This document shows, one piece after another, positions 16,797-26,278 of a DNA stretch of 64,000 bases. Position 1 is the first letter of the stretch; every line of letters begins with the position of its first letter. The notes below the pieces were generated by a model. That model saw nothing but the letters and a program-made list of their open reading frames with translations, was not told where the DNA came from and did no database searches. A program made the translations under genes and the position numbers. The DNA lies in NCBI GenBank assembly GCA_027068435.1, contig JAMOTA010000038.1, positions 47,742-111,741 on the forward strand. The letters run 5' to 3'. Source of the stretch: Sulfurovum sp. (lineage in GTDB: Bacteria > Campylobacterota > Campylobacteria > Campylobacterales > Sulfurovaceae).

Positions 16797-17464
16797 TGAT
16801 TCGTATAGAGAATATTTGTAAAGTATTTAATGAAGGAACTCCGCAAGCTTTTGAAGCACTAAAGTCTATTAACTTAGAACTTGACAAAGGGGAGATGATG
16901 ATACTAAGTGGGGTAAGCGGTAGTGGTAAATCTACACTGCTCTCACTTATAGCTGCACTCGATAAACCAAGCAGTGGTAAAATAGTTGTAGAGGGTGAAC
17001 TTATCTCTAAACTTCCAGACTTGCATGCTTCAGCATATCGTGCAAAAAGTATTGGGTTTATATTTCAACACTTTAACCTTTTAGAAGTTCTTAGTGTAGA
17101 AGAGAATGTAATGGCAGCTCTTATCAATAGTGGTATAGACTTAACTGAAGTGAAGCAGATGACAAAAAGAAGTATGGAACAAGCCTCTATTTATCATAAA
17201 GCAAAGCAACAGGTTAAAGAGCTTTCAGGTGGAGAAAAACAGCGTTGTGCTATTGCAAGAGCATTAGTTGCAGAACCAAATCTTATTATCTGTGATGAAC
17301 CTACAGCAAACTTAGACAAAGCAAACTCTTTAAAGTTTATAGAGATACTTCAACAGCTTCATCAGGATGGAAAGACTATTATTGTAGCAACTCATGACCC
17401 ACTTTTTGAAACACTGCCTTTTGTGGGTAGGGTGGTACACATGGAGGATGGGAGTATTGTCTAA
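16793..17464 (+). CDS. LolD/MacB-type ABC ATPase
   Basis: 223 aa from ATG 16793, which overlaps the permease stop and has AGAGG (16781-16785) upstream; the longer in-frame ORF from 16754 lacks a good start. Walker A GVSGSGKST, Q-loop FIFQHFN, signature LSGGEKQRC, Walker B LIICDEPTANLDK and H-loop ATHD are intact. Belongs to the LolD/MacB/FtsE group and pairs with the permease immediately upstream. Its stop codon overlaps the next start (TAATG). Confidence 0.88.
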   Translation: MMIRIENICKVFNEGTPQAFEALKSINLELDKGEMMILSGVSGSGKSTLLSLIAALDKPSSGKIVVEGELISKLPDLHASAYRAKSIGFIFQHFNLLEVLSVEENVMAALINSGIDLTEVKQMTKRSMEQASIYHKAKQQVKELSGGEKQRCAIARALVAEPNLIICDEPTANLDKANSLKFIEILQQLHQDGKTIIVATHDPLFETLPFVGRVVHMEDGSIV

Positions 17465-18432
17465 TGAATGAGATACTTTTAAGTAGGGAAGTAATTGTCT
17501 ATCTTTTATCGGAGACAATACTTTTTATGCTTCTTATACTTGCCTCAATAGCTACCTTTGGGTTGTTGAGAAAGTGGAATTTTACAAACTTTACAACTGA
17601 ACAGTTTACTTTAGAAAATCGCTCCTATTTGGTGATGACTATAATCTTTATGGTGATGGTATTAAAAGTTATTTTACTCCCTTATTTTGTCTATACTATA
17701 GATAATCTCTCTTCTCTTATTCCTGGAGCTATGTGTGCTGCAGGGGTGGTAAAAGCCAATGCTTATGGTAATCCTCTTTTGTTACTAAAAATTATTATTT
17801 TATTTTTAAGTGGTTTATGGTTAAGTATCAATAGTATGGATCTTAAAGAGAGAGATTACCCATATATAAAAGTGAAATCTTGGTTATTTATTTTTATCTT
17901 CTCTTTGCTAAGTGTGGAGTTTGTATTAGATATACTCTATTTTACGCATATAGAAACAACCAATCCTGTGAGCTGTTGTTCTGTGATATTTGGACAAATA
18001 GGAGGTGGAAATGGATTACCATTTGGGTTAGATATCTCAAAGTTGATTATACTCTTTTATCTAATGTTTGCACTAGTTGTGTTAAGTGTACTATCAGACT
18101 TTGTCGTTATGAGTCTTGTTTCAACACTTTTTTTTGGAATAATCTCCTACTATGCAGTAGTCTATTTTTTTGGTACATACATTTATGAACTTCCTACACA
18201 TCAATGTCCATTTTGTATGCTTCAACACCACTACTATTATGTTGGATATCTGTTATGGGGACTCCTACTATTAGGGCTATTTTTCACTATAAATAATGCT
18301 GTAATGCAATACTTTTTTAAAGAGTCATCAGAAAACATAAAGCGAATTTCGTTAGTATTGTTAAGTCTATTTGTTCTACTTTGTAGTGCGTATGTAGGAA
18401 TTTATTATCTTAAAAATGGGGTGTTATTGTGA
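17464..18432 (+). CDS. Polytopic membrane protein with conserved-looking cysteines, unknown
   Basis: 322 aa, about eight predicted membrane helices. Cysteines cluster in three places: Cys91 in PGAMCAAGV, Cys171-Cys172 in PVSCCSVIFG, and Cys248/Cys251 in HQCPFCMLQHHYYY, where two His follow. The CPFC pair recalls thiol oxidoreductases of the DsbB/VKOR type, but no family is recognised with confidence. Metal or thiol chemistry at the membrane is a reasonable guess given the neighbouring NosL genes. Start overlaps the ATPase stop, and its end overlaps the next start (TGTGA), so it is part of one translationally coupled block. Confidence 0.6.
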   Translation: MNEILLSREVIVYLLSETILFMLLILASIATFGLLRKWNFTNFTTEQFTLENRSYLVMTIIFMVMVLKVILLPYFVYTIDNLSSLIPGAMCAAGVVKANAYGNPLLLLKIIILFLSGLWLSINSMDLKERDYPYIKVKSWLFIFIFSLLSVEFVLDILYFTHIETTNPVSCCSVIFGQIGGGNGLPFGLDISKLIILFYLMFALVVLSVLSDFVVMSLVSTLFFGIISYYAVVYFFGTYIYELPTHQCPFCMLQHHYYYVGYLLWGLLLLGLFFTINNAVMQYFFKESSENIKRISLVLLSLFVLLCSAYVGIYYLKNGVLL

Positions 18433-18932
18433 AAAAATTATTGATTAACCTTCTAACATTTGTCGTAGTTATTGCTGTTATGGTTATATTGTTACTCTCT
18501 TTAGGTACTGATGAAGGGGCAAGATATGTATATAAAGGCAATACAGCATATAAACCAGTAACACTTAAACCTAAAGAGTATCAATGTTCAGAGTGTAATA
18601 TGGATGTCGAAACACTAGAATATGCTGCACAGATTATTTTAAAAAATGCAGATACATACTTTTTTGATGATATAGGTTGTGTGGTACTTTGGCTTGAAGG
18701 TCACTCTCCTAAGATTAAAGCAGTTCTAACTCAAACTTTAGATACACATGAATGGATAGATGCAAAAAAAGCATGGTATTCACGTATTGCACCATCGCCT
18801 ATGGGTTATGGTTTTGCTGCTGTTGAAAAGAGAAAGGAGGGGCTTATCTCTTATGAAGAGATGAGACTTCTTATGCTTCAAGGTAAAAATCTGCATGACC
18901 CTTTTGTTAAAAAGCAACTTTTAGGAGAGTAA
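18429..18932 (+). CDS. NosL-family membrane-anchored protein (5 of 5)
   Basis: 167 aa, GTG start overlapping the preceding stop. An N-terminal hydrophobic segment (about 5-26) without a lipobox suggests an uncleaved anchor. The NosL domain is well kept: CSECNM (CxxCxM), FFDDIGCVVLWLEG, WIDAKKAWY and SPMGYGFAAVE. It is closer in pattern to the canonical NosL at 11504 than the other paralogues are. Last gene of the cluster; acpP follows with its own promoter. Likely the copper chaperone partner of the FtsX-type ABC module. Confidence 0.85.
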   Translation: MKKLLINLLTFVVVIAVMVILLLSLGTDEGARYVYKGNTAYKPVTLKPKEYQCSECNMDVETLEYAAQIILKNADTYFFDDIGCVVLWLEGHSPKIKAVLTQTLDTHEWIDAKKAWYSRIAPSPMGYGFAAVEKRKEGLISYEEMRLLMLQGKNLHDPFVKKQLLGE

Positions 18933-18988
18933 ATGCTATCTTTTGTAGAGTTAATTTAAATAATATAACTTTTTTATTATTTTTTAGT

Positions 18989-18994
18989 TATAAT
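18989..18994 (+). promoter_or_regulatory. -10 element of acpP
   Basis: TATAAT in a very AT-rich stretch with T-runs upstream, typical of Campylobacterota sigma-70 promoters. It lies 35 bases before the acpP ATG, with AAGGAG between (19018-19023). Confidence 0.55.
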
Positions 18995-19029
18995 AATGCG
19001 TATTTTATAACAAATTTAAGGAGTAATCA

Positions 19030-19257
19030 ATGGCATTATTTGATGACGTAAAAGAAGTAGTAGTAGAGCAATTAAATGTGAGCCCAGATGAGGTAAAAGA
19101 AGAGTCAAAATTCGTAGAGGATCTTGGAGCTGATAGTCTTGATGTTGTAGAGTTAGTAATGGCACTTGAAGAAAAATTCGATATCGAAATTCCTGATGAT
19201 CAAGCAGAAGCAATCGCTACTGTTGCTGACGCAATTAAATTCATCGAAAACGTATAG
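19030..19257 (+). CDS. acpP: Acyl carrier protein
   Basis: 75 aa, ATG 6 bases after AAGGAG. The phosphopantetheine attachment motif [16 protein letters not shown] is present (Ser about residue 36) in a highly acidic four-helix sequence of the usual length. Carries growing acyl chains in type II fatty acid synthesis. Followed by fabF and accA on the same strand, a common fatty-acid gene group in this lineage. Confidence 0.98.
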   Translation: MALFDDVKEVVVEQLNVSPDEVKEESKFVEDLGADSLDVVELVMALEEKFDIEIPDDQAEAIATVADAIKFIENV

Positions 19258-19265
19258 TTAAAATT

Positions 19266-19291
19266 ATAGTCTTTCTTTAGAGAGAGGCTAT
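19266..19291 (+). terminator. Hairpin after acpP
   Basis: Bases 19266-19276 pair with 19281-19291 (11 bp with two G-T wobbles, loop TTAG), eight bases after the acpP stop. No strong T-run, so it may attenuate or stabilise the abundant acpP message rather than stop all transcription. Confidence 0.4.
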
Positions 19292-19358
19292 AAGTTATAT
19301 ATTAGTATTTTACGAAATATTGACATATATCTTATAAAGCAAGCAGATAGGAGAACCA

Positions 19359-20576
19359 GTGAAAAGAGTAGTAGTTACAGGTTTAGGAATGATAAATTCG
19401 TTAGGACTTGATAAAGAGAGTGCATTTTCTGCAATTATTGATGGAAAATGTGGGGTTAAGCTTATTGAATCATTTGATACAGAGAAGCATTCAGTAAAAA
19501 TAGCTGGTGAGATTATGGATTTTGATCCCTCAACTGTTATGGATGCAAAAGAGGTAAAAAAAGCAGATAGATTTATCCAATTAGGGATAAAAGCTGCTGC
19601 TGAGGCGATAGAAGATGCTAATTTACCAGAAGATGTTGACAGAGAGAGATTTGGTGTCGCTTCGGGTTCAGGTATTGGTGGATTACCAAATATAGAGAAG
19701 AACTCTGTAGTTTGTAATACAAGAGGACCAAGACGAATTTCTCCTTTCTTTATCCCCTCTTCGTTGGTAAATATGTTAGGTGGGTTTATCTCTATCTATC
19801 AAAACCTAAAAGGACCTAACCTATCATCTGTTACTGCTTGTGCAGCAGGTACACATGCCATTGGTGAAGCTACAAAGTCTATTATGGTTGGTACAGCTGA
19901 CAAGATGTTAGTTATTGGTGCTGAGTCTGCTATCTGTCCTGTTGGTATTGGTGGATTTGCTGCAATGAAGGCACTCTCTACTAGAAATGATGATCCTAAA
20001 ACAGCATCAAGACCTTTTGATGCAGATCGTGATGGTTTCATTATGGGTGAAGGAGCAGGTGCATTGGTTTTAGAGAGTTATGATGACGCTGTAGCACGTG
20101 GAGCTAGAATTTACGGAGAGATTATCGGTTTTGGTGAGAGTGGTGATGCAAATCATATTACTACACCGACTATGGATGGTCCACTTCGTGCAATGAAAGG
20201 TGCCTATAAAATGGCAGGTGAACCTAAAATTGATTATGTCAATGCACATGGAACATCTACCCCTGTAAATGATAAAAATGAAACAGCTGCACTTAAAGAG
20301 TTATTTGGAGGGAAAGAGAACTGTCCTCCAGTAAGTTCTATTAAGGGGCAACTAGGTCACTGTTTAGGTGCAGCAGGTGCTATTGAAGCAGTTGTCTGTC
20401 TTATGTCAATGAGAGATGGAGTACTTCCTCCAACGATTAACTACACAACACCAGATGAAAATTGTGATCTTGATTATATACCAAATAAAGCAAGAGAAGC
20501 AGAGATTAATGTTGCTATGAGTAACTCATTTGGCTTTGGTGGTACAAATGGCGTAGTAATCTTCAAAAAAGTATAA
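19359..20576 (+). CDS. fabF: 3-oxoacyl-ACP synthase II (KAS II)
   Basis: 405 aa, starting at the GTG at 19359 after GGAGAA (19351). Elongates acyl-ACP by condensation with malonyl-ACP. The active-site Cys lies in [14 protein letters not shown], and the two catalytic histidines are in [14 protein letters not shown] and [12 protein letters not shown]. The C-terminus [10 protein letters not shown] is typical. Length as expected. Between acpP and accA. Confidence 0.97.
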   Translation: MKRVVVTGLGMINSLGLDKESAFSAIIDGKCGVKLIESFDTEKHSVKIAGEIMDFDPSTVMDAKEVKKADRFIQLGIKAAAEAIEDANLPEDVDRERFGVASGSGIGGLPNIEKNSVVCNTRGPRRISPFFIPSSLVNMLGGFISIYQNLKGPNLSSVTACAAGTHAIGEATKSIMVGTADKMLVIGAESAICPVGIGGFAAMKALSTRNDDPKTASRPFDADRDGFIMGEGAGALVLESYDDAVARGARIYGEIIGFGESGDANHITTPTMDGPLRAMKGAYKMAGEPKIDYVNAHGTSTPVNDKNETAALKELFGGKENCPPVSSIKGQLGHCLGAAGAIEAVVCLMSMRDGVLPPTINYTTPDENCDLDYIPNKAREAEINVAMSNSFGFGGTNGVVIFKKV

Positions 20577-20586
20577 GGACTTTAAT

Positions 20587-21522
20587 ATGGCAACCTATTT
20601 AGATTTTGAAAATAAAATTGAAAAGATACAAGCTGAGATAGTATCGGCACATGCCATTGCAAACCTTGAATCTGTAGAGAAGCATCAAAAAGAGTTAGAA
20701 AAAGAGGTATCAAAAACATTTGGTTCTCTTAGCGACTATCAAAAGTTACAACTCGCACGTCACCCAGATAGACCTTATTCATTAGATTATATAAAACTCA
20801 TAATGGATGATGCGTATGAAATTCATGGAGATCGTGCTTTTCGTGATGATCCTGCTATTTTATGTTACATCGGATGGATAGATGGACATAAAACTATGAT
20901 AATAGGTGAGCAAAAAGGTCGTGGAGTAAAGAACAAGATTAAGAGAAACTTTGGTATGCCAAACCCTGAAGGTTACAGAAAAGCCCTTCGTGCGGTTAAG
21001 ATGGCAGAGAAGTTTGATATCCCTGTACTTATGCTTATCGACACTCCAGGTGCTTACCCTGGACTTGGAGCAGAGGAGAGAGGGCAGAGTGAAGCTATCG
21101 CTAGAAACCTTTTTGAATTTGCTTCTGTAACTGTACCTCTTGTCTCTATTGTAATAGGTGAGGGTGGTTCTGGTGGAGCATTGGCTATTGGTGTCGCAGA
21201 CAAATTAGCCATGATGCGGTACTCTGTATTTTCTGTTATCTCTCCTGAGGGATGTTCAGCTATTTTATGGAATGACCCTACTAAAGTAGAAGTAGCAACT
21301 AAAGCACTCAAAATTACAGCAACAGATCTTTTAGAGCATAAGCTTATTGATGATTTACTTGATGAACCACTTATTGGTGCTCACCGTGACAAAGCAACAG
21401 CAGCAGATGTAGTAAAAAAGTACTTTTTAGATACAGTTAAAGAGTTAAAAGAGTTAACTATAGACGAGTTACTTGAGCAACGTTACAAGCGTTTAACTGC
21501 CGTCGGTGCATACAGCGAATAG
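20587..21522 (+). CDS. accA: Acetyl-CoA carboxylase carboxyltransferase subunit alpha
   Basis: 311 aa, 10 bases after fabF, with AAGGA upstream. Makes malonyl-CoA with AccD (not in the window). Seen: N-terminal helical part, then the crotonase-like domain with [38 protein letters not shown] and [11 protein letters not shown] (oxyanion hole). Normal length. Part of the acpP-fabF-accA group supplying fatty acid synthesis. Confidence 0.97.
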   Translation: MATYLDFENKIEKIQAEIVSAHAIANLESVEKHQKELEKEVSKTFGSLSDYQKLQLARHPDRPYSLDYIKLIMDDAYEIHGDRAFRDDPAILCYIGWIDGHKTMIIGEQKGRGVKNKIKRNFGMPNPEGYRKALRAVKMAEKFDIPVLMLIDTPGAYPGLGAEERGQSEAIARNLFEFASVTVPLVSIVIGEGGSGGALAIGVADKLAMMRYSVFSVISPEGCSAILWNDPTKVEVATKALKITATDLLEHKLIDDLLDEPLIGAHRDKATAADVVKKYFLDTVKELKELTIDELLEQRYKRLTAVGAYSE

Positions 21523-21534
21523 TTAACAGCTTAA

Positions 21535-22149
21535 ATGATACACGATATAGCCCATACCATAGTCCAATACATCGGCGATATGGGCTACTTGGGTATTTTT
21601 CTTCTCATGTTTCTTGAGAGTACTTTCTTCCCTTTCCCTAGCGAAATTATCATGATACCAGCGGGTTACTTAGCCTACCAAGGTGAGTTAAATCTTTACA
21701 TCGTTATCTTAGTGGGTATCTTTGGTTCTGTGCTAGGTGCACTGTTTAACTACTATTTGGCGATGCATTTTGGTAGAAAGTTTATCTTAAAGTATGGAAA
21801 ATACTTTTTTATAAAAGAGGAAACCCTAGACAAGCTAGAAGCGTTTTTTACTAAACATGGTGAGCTTTCTACCTTCAACGGAAGACTTATCCCTGGTATC
21901 AGACAACTTATCTCTTTGCCTGCTGGTTTAGCACGTATGAATGTTGCTAAGTTCTCTTTTTACTCAGGGCTAGGGGCTGGTATTTGGGTTGTTATCCTTG
22001 TAGCTTTAGGTTATCTACTAGGTTCAAATGAAGCACTTATCTCTGAGTATTTAAAGTCCGCAACACTTATAGCACTTATCTCTGTAGTATTTATTACACT
22101 TTTTTATGTATTGCGTAACAGAAGAAAAAAAGAGATACTGGAAGATTAA
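21535..22149 (+). CDS. DedA-family membrane protein
   Basis: 204 aa, ATG 12 bases after accA with no strong ribosome-binding site, suggesting coupling to accA. DedA/SNARE-associated domain: FLESTFFPFPSEIIMIPAGYLA near the N-terminus, FNGRLIPGIRQLISLPAGLARM in the middle (the conserved G/R...P.R motif) and four or so membrane helices. DedA proteins are membrane transporters, several now linked to undecaprenyl phosphate or phospholipid translocation. Ends convergently with the helicase gene, overlapping by four bases. Confidence 0.9.
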   Translation: MIHDIAHTIVQYIGDMGYLGIFLLMFLESTFFPFPSEIIMIPAGYLAYQGELNLYIVILVGIFGSVLGALFNYYLAMHFGRKFILKYGKYFFIKEETLDKLEAFFTKHGELSTFNGRLIPGIRQLISLPAGLARMNVAKFSFYSGLGAGIWVVILVALGYLLGSNEALISEYLKSATLIALISVVFITLFYVLRNRRKKEILED

Positions 22150-23507
22150 TCCAATATCCAAGATATATATTTTTTCTTTTTGATAGGAGTCTTTTTTAAG
22201 GCTTTAAAGACTCTCTCCACAATAGTATAATCTAAAGCGATATATGACTTTGTCTCTGTAATATTTATTTTTCCTATCATTTTGTTGTCTATACCTATCT
22301 CTTTACAAAAAGTACCAAGTATATCACCTGCACGAAGTTTTGTTTTCTTTCCACCATTAATACAGAGTGTATCGTACTTAGAAGCCATTTTAAATGCAGC
22401 ATCTACACGTAACTCTTTCATCTGTGCTTTACGGGCTTTACTTAGGACATAAGAGCATTTATCACTATCATTTGGAGTAAACAAAGATAAGGCAGTTCCA
22501 GTAGCATCTGCTCTACCTGTGCGACCTATACGGTGAGTATAGACCTCTTGATCAAAAGGTAAATCATAGTTAATAACAAGTGCGATATCTTTAATATCTA
22601 GCCCTCTTGAAGCCACATCTGTTGCTACCATAATACGTTTTGATTTGTTAGAAAAAGCGATAACTGATTCATTTCTATCTCTCTGGTCTAAGTCACCATG
22701 TATATCTATAACAGAATGTCCACACCCTACTAATCTGTCAGTTAAGGCTATCACTTCTGCTTTTGTGTTACAAAATATAAGTAATGATTCAGGTTTATAC
22801 GACTGAATAAGTGTATTGAGTGTTTTAAATTTGTCGTCTGTCTCATAGACTACTTCATCTATTTTACTCTCTTCTATGAGGGTATCAACTTTTATAGTAA
22901 GGGGCTGTTTCAAGAGTGCTTTTGCAAGTTTTTCTATGTTTTTAGGAAAAGTTGCAGAGAAGAGTAGTGTCTGTTTAGCTCTTGGCATGTTAGAGCCTAT
23001 TTTTACTATCTCATCATAAAAACCCATATCTAACATACGGTCAGCTTCATCAAGTACTAGTGTCTTTATGCTATCAAGTACCAAAGTCTCTTTTGCTAAG
23101 TGATCTTGTATTCTTCCTGGTGTTCCTATGAGTATATGAGAGCCTTTAGCTAAAGAGTCAGCTTGAGCACGGAGAGGTACGCCACCATAGAGTGTAAGTA
23201 CTTTAAGGTTAGGCTTAAATGCAGCTATTTTTCTAAGCTCAACAGCTATCTGTTCGGCTAGTTCACGAGTAGGGGTGATGATGATTGTTTGTGGTCTATT
23301 TTTTGTCATATCTGTACGCATAACAGCAGGTATCCCAAATGCTAAAGTTTTACCTGAGCCAGTTTTAGATTGTGCTAAGATATCTTTACCTTCCAATATA
23401 GGATTGATAGATTTATCTTGAATTTCGCTCATATGTGTAAAGTTTAAAGAGCTTATAATTTTTAAAAGTGCTTCTGGTATGTTTGTAATTGTTTTAAATG
23501 ATGCCAT
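22146..23507 (-). CDS. DEAD-box RNA helicase, DbpA-like
   Basis: 453 aa. Motifs in order: Q-motif region, AQSKTGSGKT (I), PTRELAEQ (Ia), DEAD (II), SAT (III), VATDVASRGLDI (V) and HRIGRTGRA (VI). The C-terminal about 75 residues (RAGDILGTFCKEIGI to the end) match the DbpA RNA-binding fold, which directs this helicase to 23S rRNA hairpin 92 in ribosome assembly. Single gene with its own upstream region; 95-base gap to the next minus-strand gene. Confidence 0.9.
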   Translation of the reverse strand: MASFKTITNIPEALLKIISSLNFTHMSEIQDKSINPILEGKDILAQSKTGSGKTLAFGIPAVMRTDMTKNRPQTIIITPTRELAEQIAVELRKIAAFKPNLKVLTLYGGVPLRAQADSLAKGSHILIGTPGRIQDHLAKETLVLDSIKTLVLDEADRMLDMGFYDEIVKIGSNMPRAKQTLLFSATFPKNIEKLAKALLKQPLTIKVDTLIEESKIDEVVYETDDKFKTLNTLIQSYKPESLLIFCNTKAEVIALTDRLVGCGHSVIDIHGDLDQRDRNESVIAFSNKSKRIMVATDVASRGLDIKDIALVINYDLPFDQEVYTHRIGRTGRADATGTALSLFTPNDSDKCSYVLSKARKAQMKELRVDAAFKMASKYDTLCINGGKKTKLRAGDILGTFCKEIGIDNKMIGKINITETKSYIALDYTIVERVFKALKKTPIKKKKYISWILD

Positions 23508-23602
23508 TGTAGTGTTCCTAAATATTGTGTAGCGTGTATGATAAAATTTGTAATGTTGTTAAAGAGGAGAGGTAAGAGGAGTGAGCCGAAGCCCACTAAT
23601 GA

Positions 23603-23827
23603 CTATGCTTTAGACTTTTTAAAATCTGTAATCATTTTGTAAGCTTCATCTTTTAAAAGAAGTTTCTCTTTTTTTAGAACATCAAGTTCCATATCTGTCA
23701 TAGGAGTATCTCCCATCTCTGCATGTTCTATCTTTTTATCAAGTTCATTGTGTTTTTCAAAAATTTTAGCAAAGTGTGCATTTTCTTGTTTAAGTTCATG
23801 GATTTCATCTCTATATTCGTGTAACAT
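23603..23827 (-). CDS. DUF465 (YdcH-like) small coiled-coil protein
   Basis: 74 aa, charged helical protein. The pattern EYRDEIHELKQENAHFAKIF at the start and LDVLKKEKLLLKDEAYKMI near the end is that of DUF465 proteins, short two-helix proteins of unknown function. ATG preceded, on its own strand, by AGGAGTAAC. Lies between the helicase and argJ genes, both on the same strand. Confidence 0.85.
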   Translation of the reverse strand: MLHEYRDEIHELKQENAHFAKIFEKHNELDKKIEHAEMGDTPMTDMELDVLKKEKLLLKDEAYKMITDFKKSKA

Positions 23828-23883
23828 AGTTACTCCTGTATTATAATTTGCTGTATTCTATCTTTTTTGTGATTAGAGGTGAA

Positions 23884-25086
23884 TTAAGTTCTGTACTCTG
23901 CATTAATCTTTACATATTCATAACTCAAATCGCAACCATAAGAGAGGTAAGATGCATCGCCTAAACCGATGTCACATGTTACTTTGAATCTCTCTTGCTT
24001 CATAATAGCGTAAGCTCTCTCTTCACGCTCATCATCTAACTCTCTAAATGTATCAGAGTAGATAAGTAGATCATCATAGTGAATGGTAAGTTTCTCTTCA
24101 TCACATACAATGCCACTAGCACCTATAGTAGAAGCGATACGTCCCCAGTTAGGGTCTTCTCCAAAGAGTGCAGTTTTGACTAAAAGAGAGTTACTAAGTG
24201 CCATACTAGCTTTTTTTGCTTCATCTTGTGTTTTAGCACCTTTAACTTCAAAGGCTACAAGTTTATTTGCCCCTTCTCCATCTTTAAGTATCATCATTGC
24301 CAGTTCAAACATTATCTTATGAAGTGCCTCTTTGAAGCCCTCTTTATGGTAAGCATTACTTTGTCTGTTGGCTAAAAGCATCACGGTGTCATTGGTAGAG
24401 GTGTCACCATCAACAGAAATACGGTTAAATGATGCTTCACTACCTTCAGTAAGAAGTTCGTCCATATCACTCTTTGGAATGTTAGCATCTGTAGTGATGA
24501 AGCAGAGCATTGTAGCCATAGCAGGGTTTATCATCCCCGCACCTTTACAGATGGCTCCTATGTTAAAACTTTCACCATTGTTAAGTTCTACTCTAAATGC
24601 TAACTCTTTTTTAAAGCTATCTGTAGTCATAATGGCACGTGCAGTCTCATCTGAGTGTGTAGCATTAAAATCTAAAGCATCAAAAGCAGAACAGATTTTA
24701 TCAAGAGGTAAACGATATCCTATCACACCAGTAGAACTCATCACGGGGTTAAGTACATCAAGTCTGTTTTGAAGCTTTGAGATAATATAGTCTATATCTT
24801 CTACACCTTTTTTACCTGTCATTGCGTTGGCATTTTTAGCATTAATGAGTACAAAATCAGTCTGAAATCCTTGTGGATATGCTTGATAATGTTTTATAGG
24901 TGCTGCCTGAAAAGTATTGGAGGTAAATACAGAAGAGATATCACATGGCGTAGTTGAACGTATAAATGCTACATCACCATCTACTGTAGTGCCATTAGTA
25001 GCAGTTCTCATACCTACGTTTGTTGCACCACAGTAAAAACCTTTAACATTTTCTAAACCTCTATCTAGGGGGATAATTTTAAACAT
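23884..25086 (-). CDS. argJ: Bifunctional ornithine acetyltransferase / N-acetylglutamate synthase
   Basis: 400 aa. ArgJ recycles the acetyl group in arginine biosynthesis (N-acetylornithine + glutamate to ornithine + N-acetylglutamate). The self-cleavage region KGAGMINPAMATMLCFITTD is present; the chain splits before the Thr of ATML to give alpha and beta subunits. GDTSTNDTVMLLANR and GEDPNWGRIASTIGASG are further family signatures. The 5' end overlaps the channel gene by 8 bases, so the two are probably cotranscribed. Confidence 0.96.
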   Translation of the reverse strand: MFKIIPLDRGLENVKGFYCGATNVGMRTATNGTTVDGDVAFIRSTTPCDISSVFTSNTFQAAPIKHYQAYPQGFQTDFVLINAKNANAMTGKKGVEDIDYIISKLQNRLDVLNPVMSSTGVIGYRLPLDKICSAFDALDFNATHSDETARAIMTTDSFKKELAFRVELNNGESFNIGAICKGAGMINPAMATMLCFITTDANIPKSDMDELLTEGSEASFNRISVDGDTSTNDTVMLLANRQSNAYHKEGFKEALHKIMFELAMMILKDGEGANKLVAFEVKGAKTQDEAKKASMALSNSLLVKTALFGEDPNWGRIASTIGASGIVCDEEKLTIHYDDLLIYSDTFRELDDEREERAYAIMKQERFKVTCDIGLGDASYLSYGCDLSYEYVKINAEYRT

Positions 25087-26209
25087 ATTTTAACTCCTCT
25101 GGTTTCTCTTTTTTACGAATAATTTTTTTAGCTCGTCTTATCCCTTCACTTGTACCGATGAGTAGTAATTTTGATTCAGGCATAATAATAGTACTTCCTT
25201 TAGGCATAGGGATAAACTTATTGTCTTTTTGACGAATACCGATAATAGTCACATTGGCTATATCTCTAAAGCGTGCAGTTTTTATTTTCTGTAGGGTAAG
25301 CCAAGAAGTTTTAGAGACTTTTGCCTCTTCCATGTCTAGTGGCGTATCTTTTTTATATAAAAACTCTTGCAAAAGATTTTCCATGTCAGGACGTGCAGCC
25401 ATAGCATTAATACGCTGAGCCATAAGCTTTGTAGCAGTTACCACTTTATTTGCTCCAAGTTTTTGAAGTTTCTGTTCATCTTCGTAACTTTGTGCATTGG
25501 CAATGATAAGGTACTTTCTACTTCTATGAATCTCTTTCTCATAAAGACGAGCCGAAACAATAGTAGCAATGTTATCTGCAACATTGTCTGCTAAGGTTAT
25601 AACCCCTTTTGCAGAAGATAAATGAGACTTTAAAATCCCCTCTTCAGTGTGAGCTTCAGCAGATACATAGTAAGGGTATTTGTATTTTTTGGCTATCTCC
25701 TCCATATCTTCTCTTGGGTCAACTACCACAAAAGGGATATGATTTGCACGTAACTGTTTAGTCACTTGAATAGTAAATTCATTGTGGTAGCAGACAACAA
25801 AATGTTGTTTAAGTCTAGCAATTTCATAAAGCATTTTACGCTCCTTAGCAGTTTTTTGGAATTCACCTTTTTTGACCACTTCAGCGATAATACCTACAGC
25901 TATAGAGAAGACAACAAAACCAAAAATAATAAGTGTAATAGTAAAAATACGACCCATATCTGAGATAGGTTTTGTCTCTCCAAATCCTACTGTAGTAAAT
26001 GTAATACCTGTTTGGTAAATAGCGTCCATAAGAGGGAAATTGTCGATAACCATATAGCCTATCGTACCAATAAGCATGATAAGTACAGTAAGTATAAGGG
26101 GAAGTCTAAAAGGGGCTAAATGACCATAGTATTCATCATTTAGTGTAATATGTGGTTTTGGGGCGCTTCTCCAACCGAGAAACGTTTTTACATTATTTAT
26201 GTCTACCAT
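25079..26209 (-). CDS. Potassium channel with RCK (TrkA-N/TrkA-C) domain
   Basis: 376 aa. Two membrane helices (about 34-54 and 86-110) flank a pore helix with the K+ selectivity filter TTVGFGET. A cytoplasmic TrkA-N Rossmann domain (about 135-255) and a TrkA-C domain (about 290-365) follow, as in ligand-gated bacterial channels. The classical GxGxxG in the Rossmann domain is degenerate here (VVCYHNEFT), so NAD binding is uncertain. Upstream of argJ on the same strand with an 8-base overlap. Confidence 0.92.
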   Translation of the reverse strand: MVDINNVKTFLGWRSAPKPHITLNDEYYGHLAPFRLPLILTVLIMLIGTIGYMVIDNFPLMDAIYQTGITFTTVGFGETKPISDMGRIFTITLIIFGFVVFSIAVGIIAEVVKKGEFQKTAKERKMLYEIARLKQHFVVCYHNEFTIQVTKQLRANHIPFVVVDPREDMEEIAKKYKYPYYVSAEAHTEEGILKSHLSSAKGVITLADNVADNIATIVSARLYEKEIHRSRKYLIIANAQSYEDEQKLQKLGANKVVTATKLMAQRINAMAARPDMENLLQEFLYKKDTPLDMEEAKVSKTSWLTLQKIKTARFRDIANVTIIGIRQKDNKFIPMPKGSTIIMPESKLLLIGTSEGIRRAKKIIRKKEKPEELKYV

Positions 26210-26278
26210 AAATAGGAGATTTCTTTAGCAAAGTTAAACAGAGTAGAAAAACTACACTGCCTACCTCACTGAAGTGTC

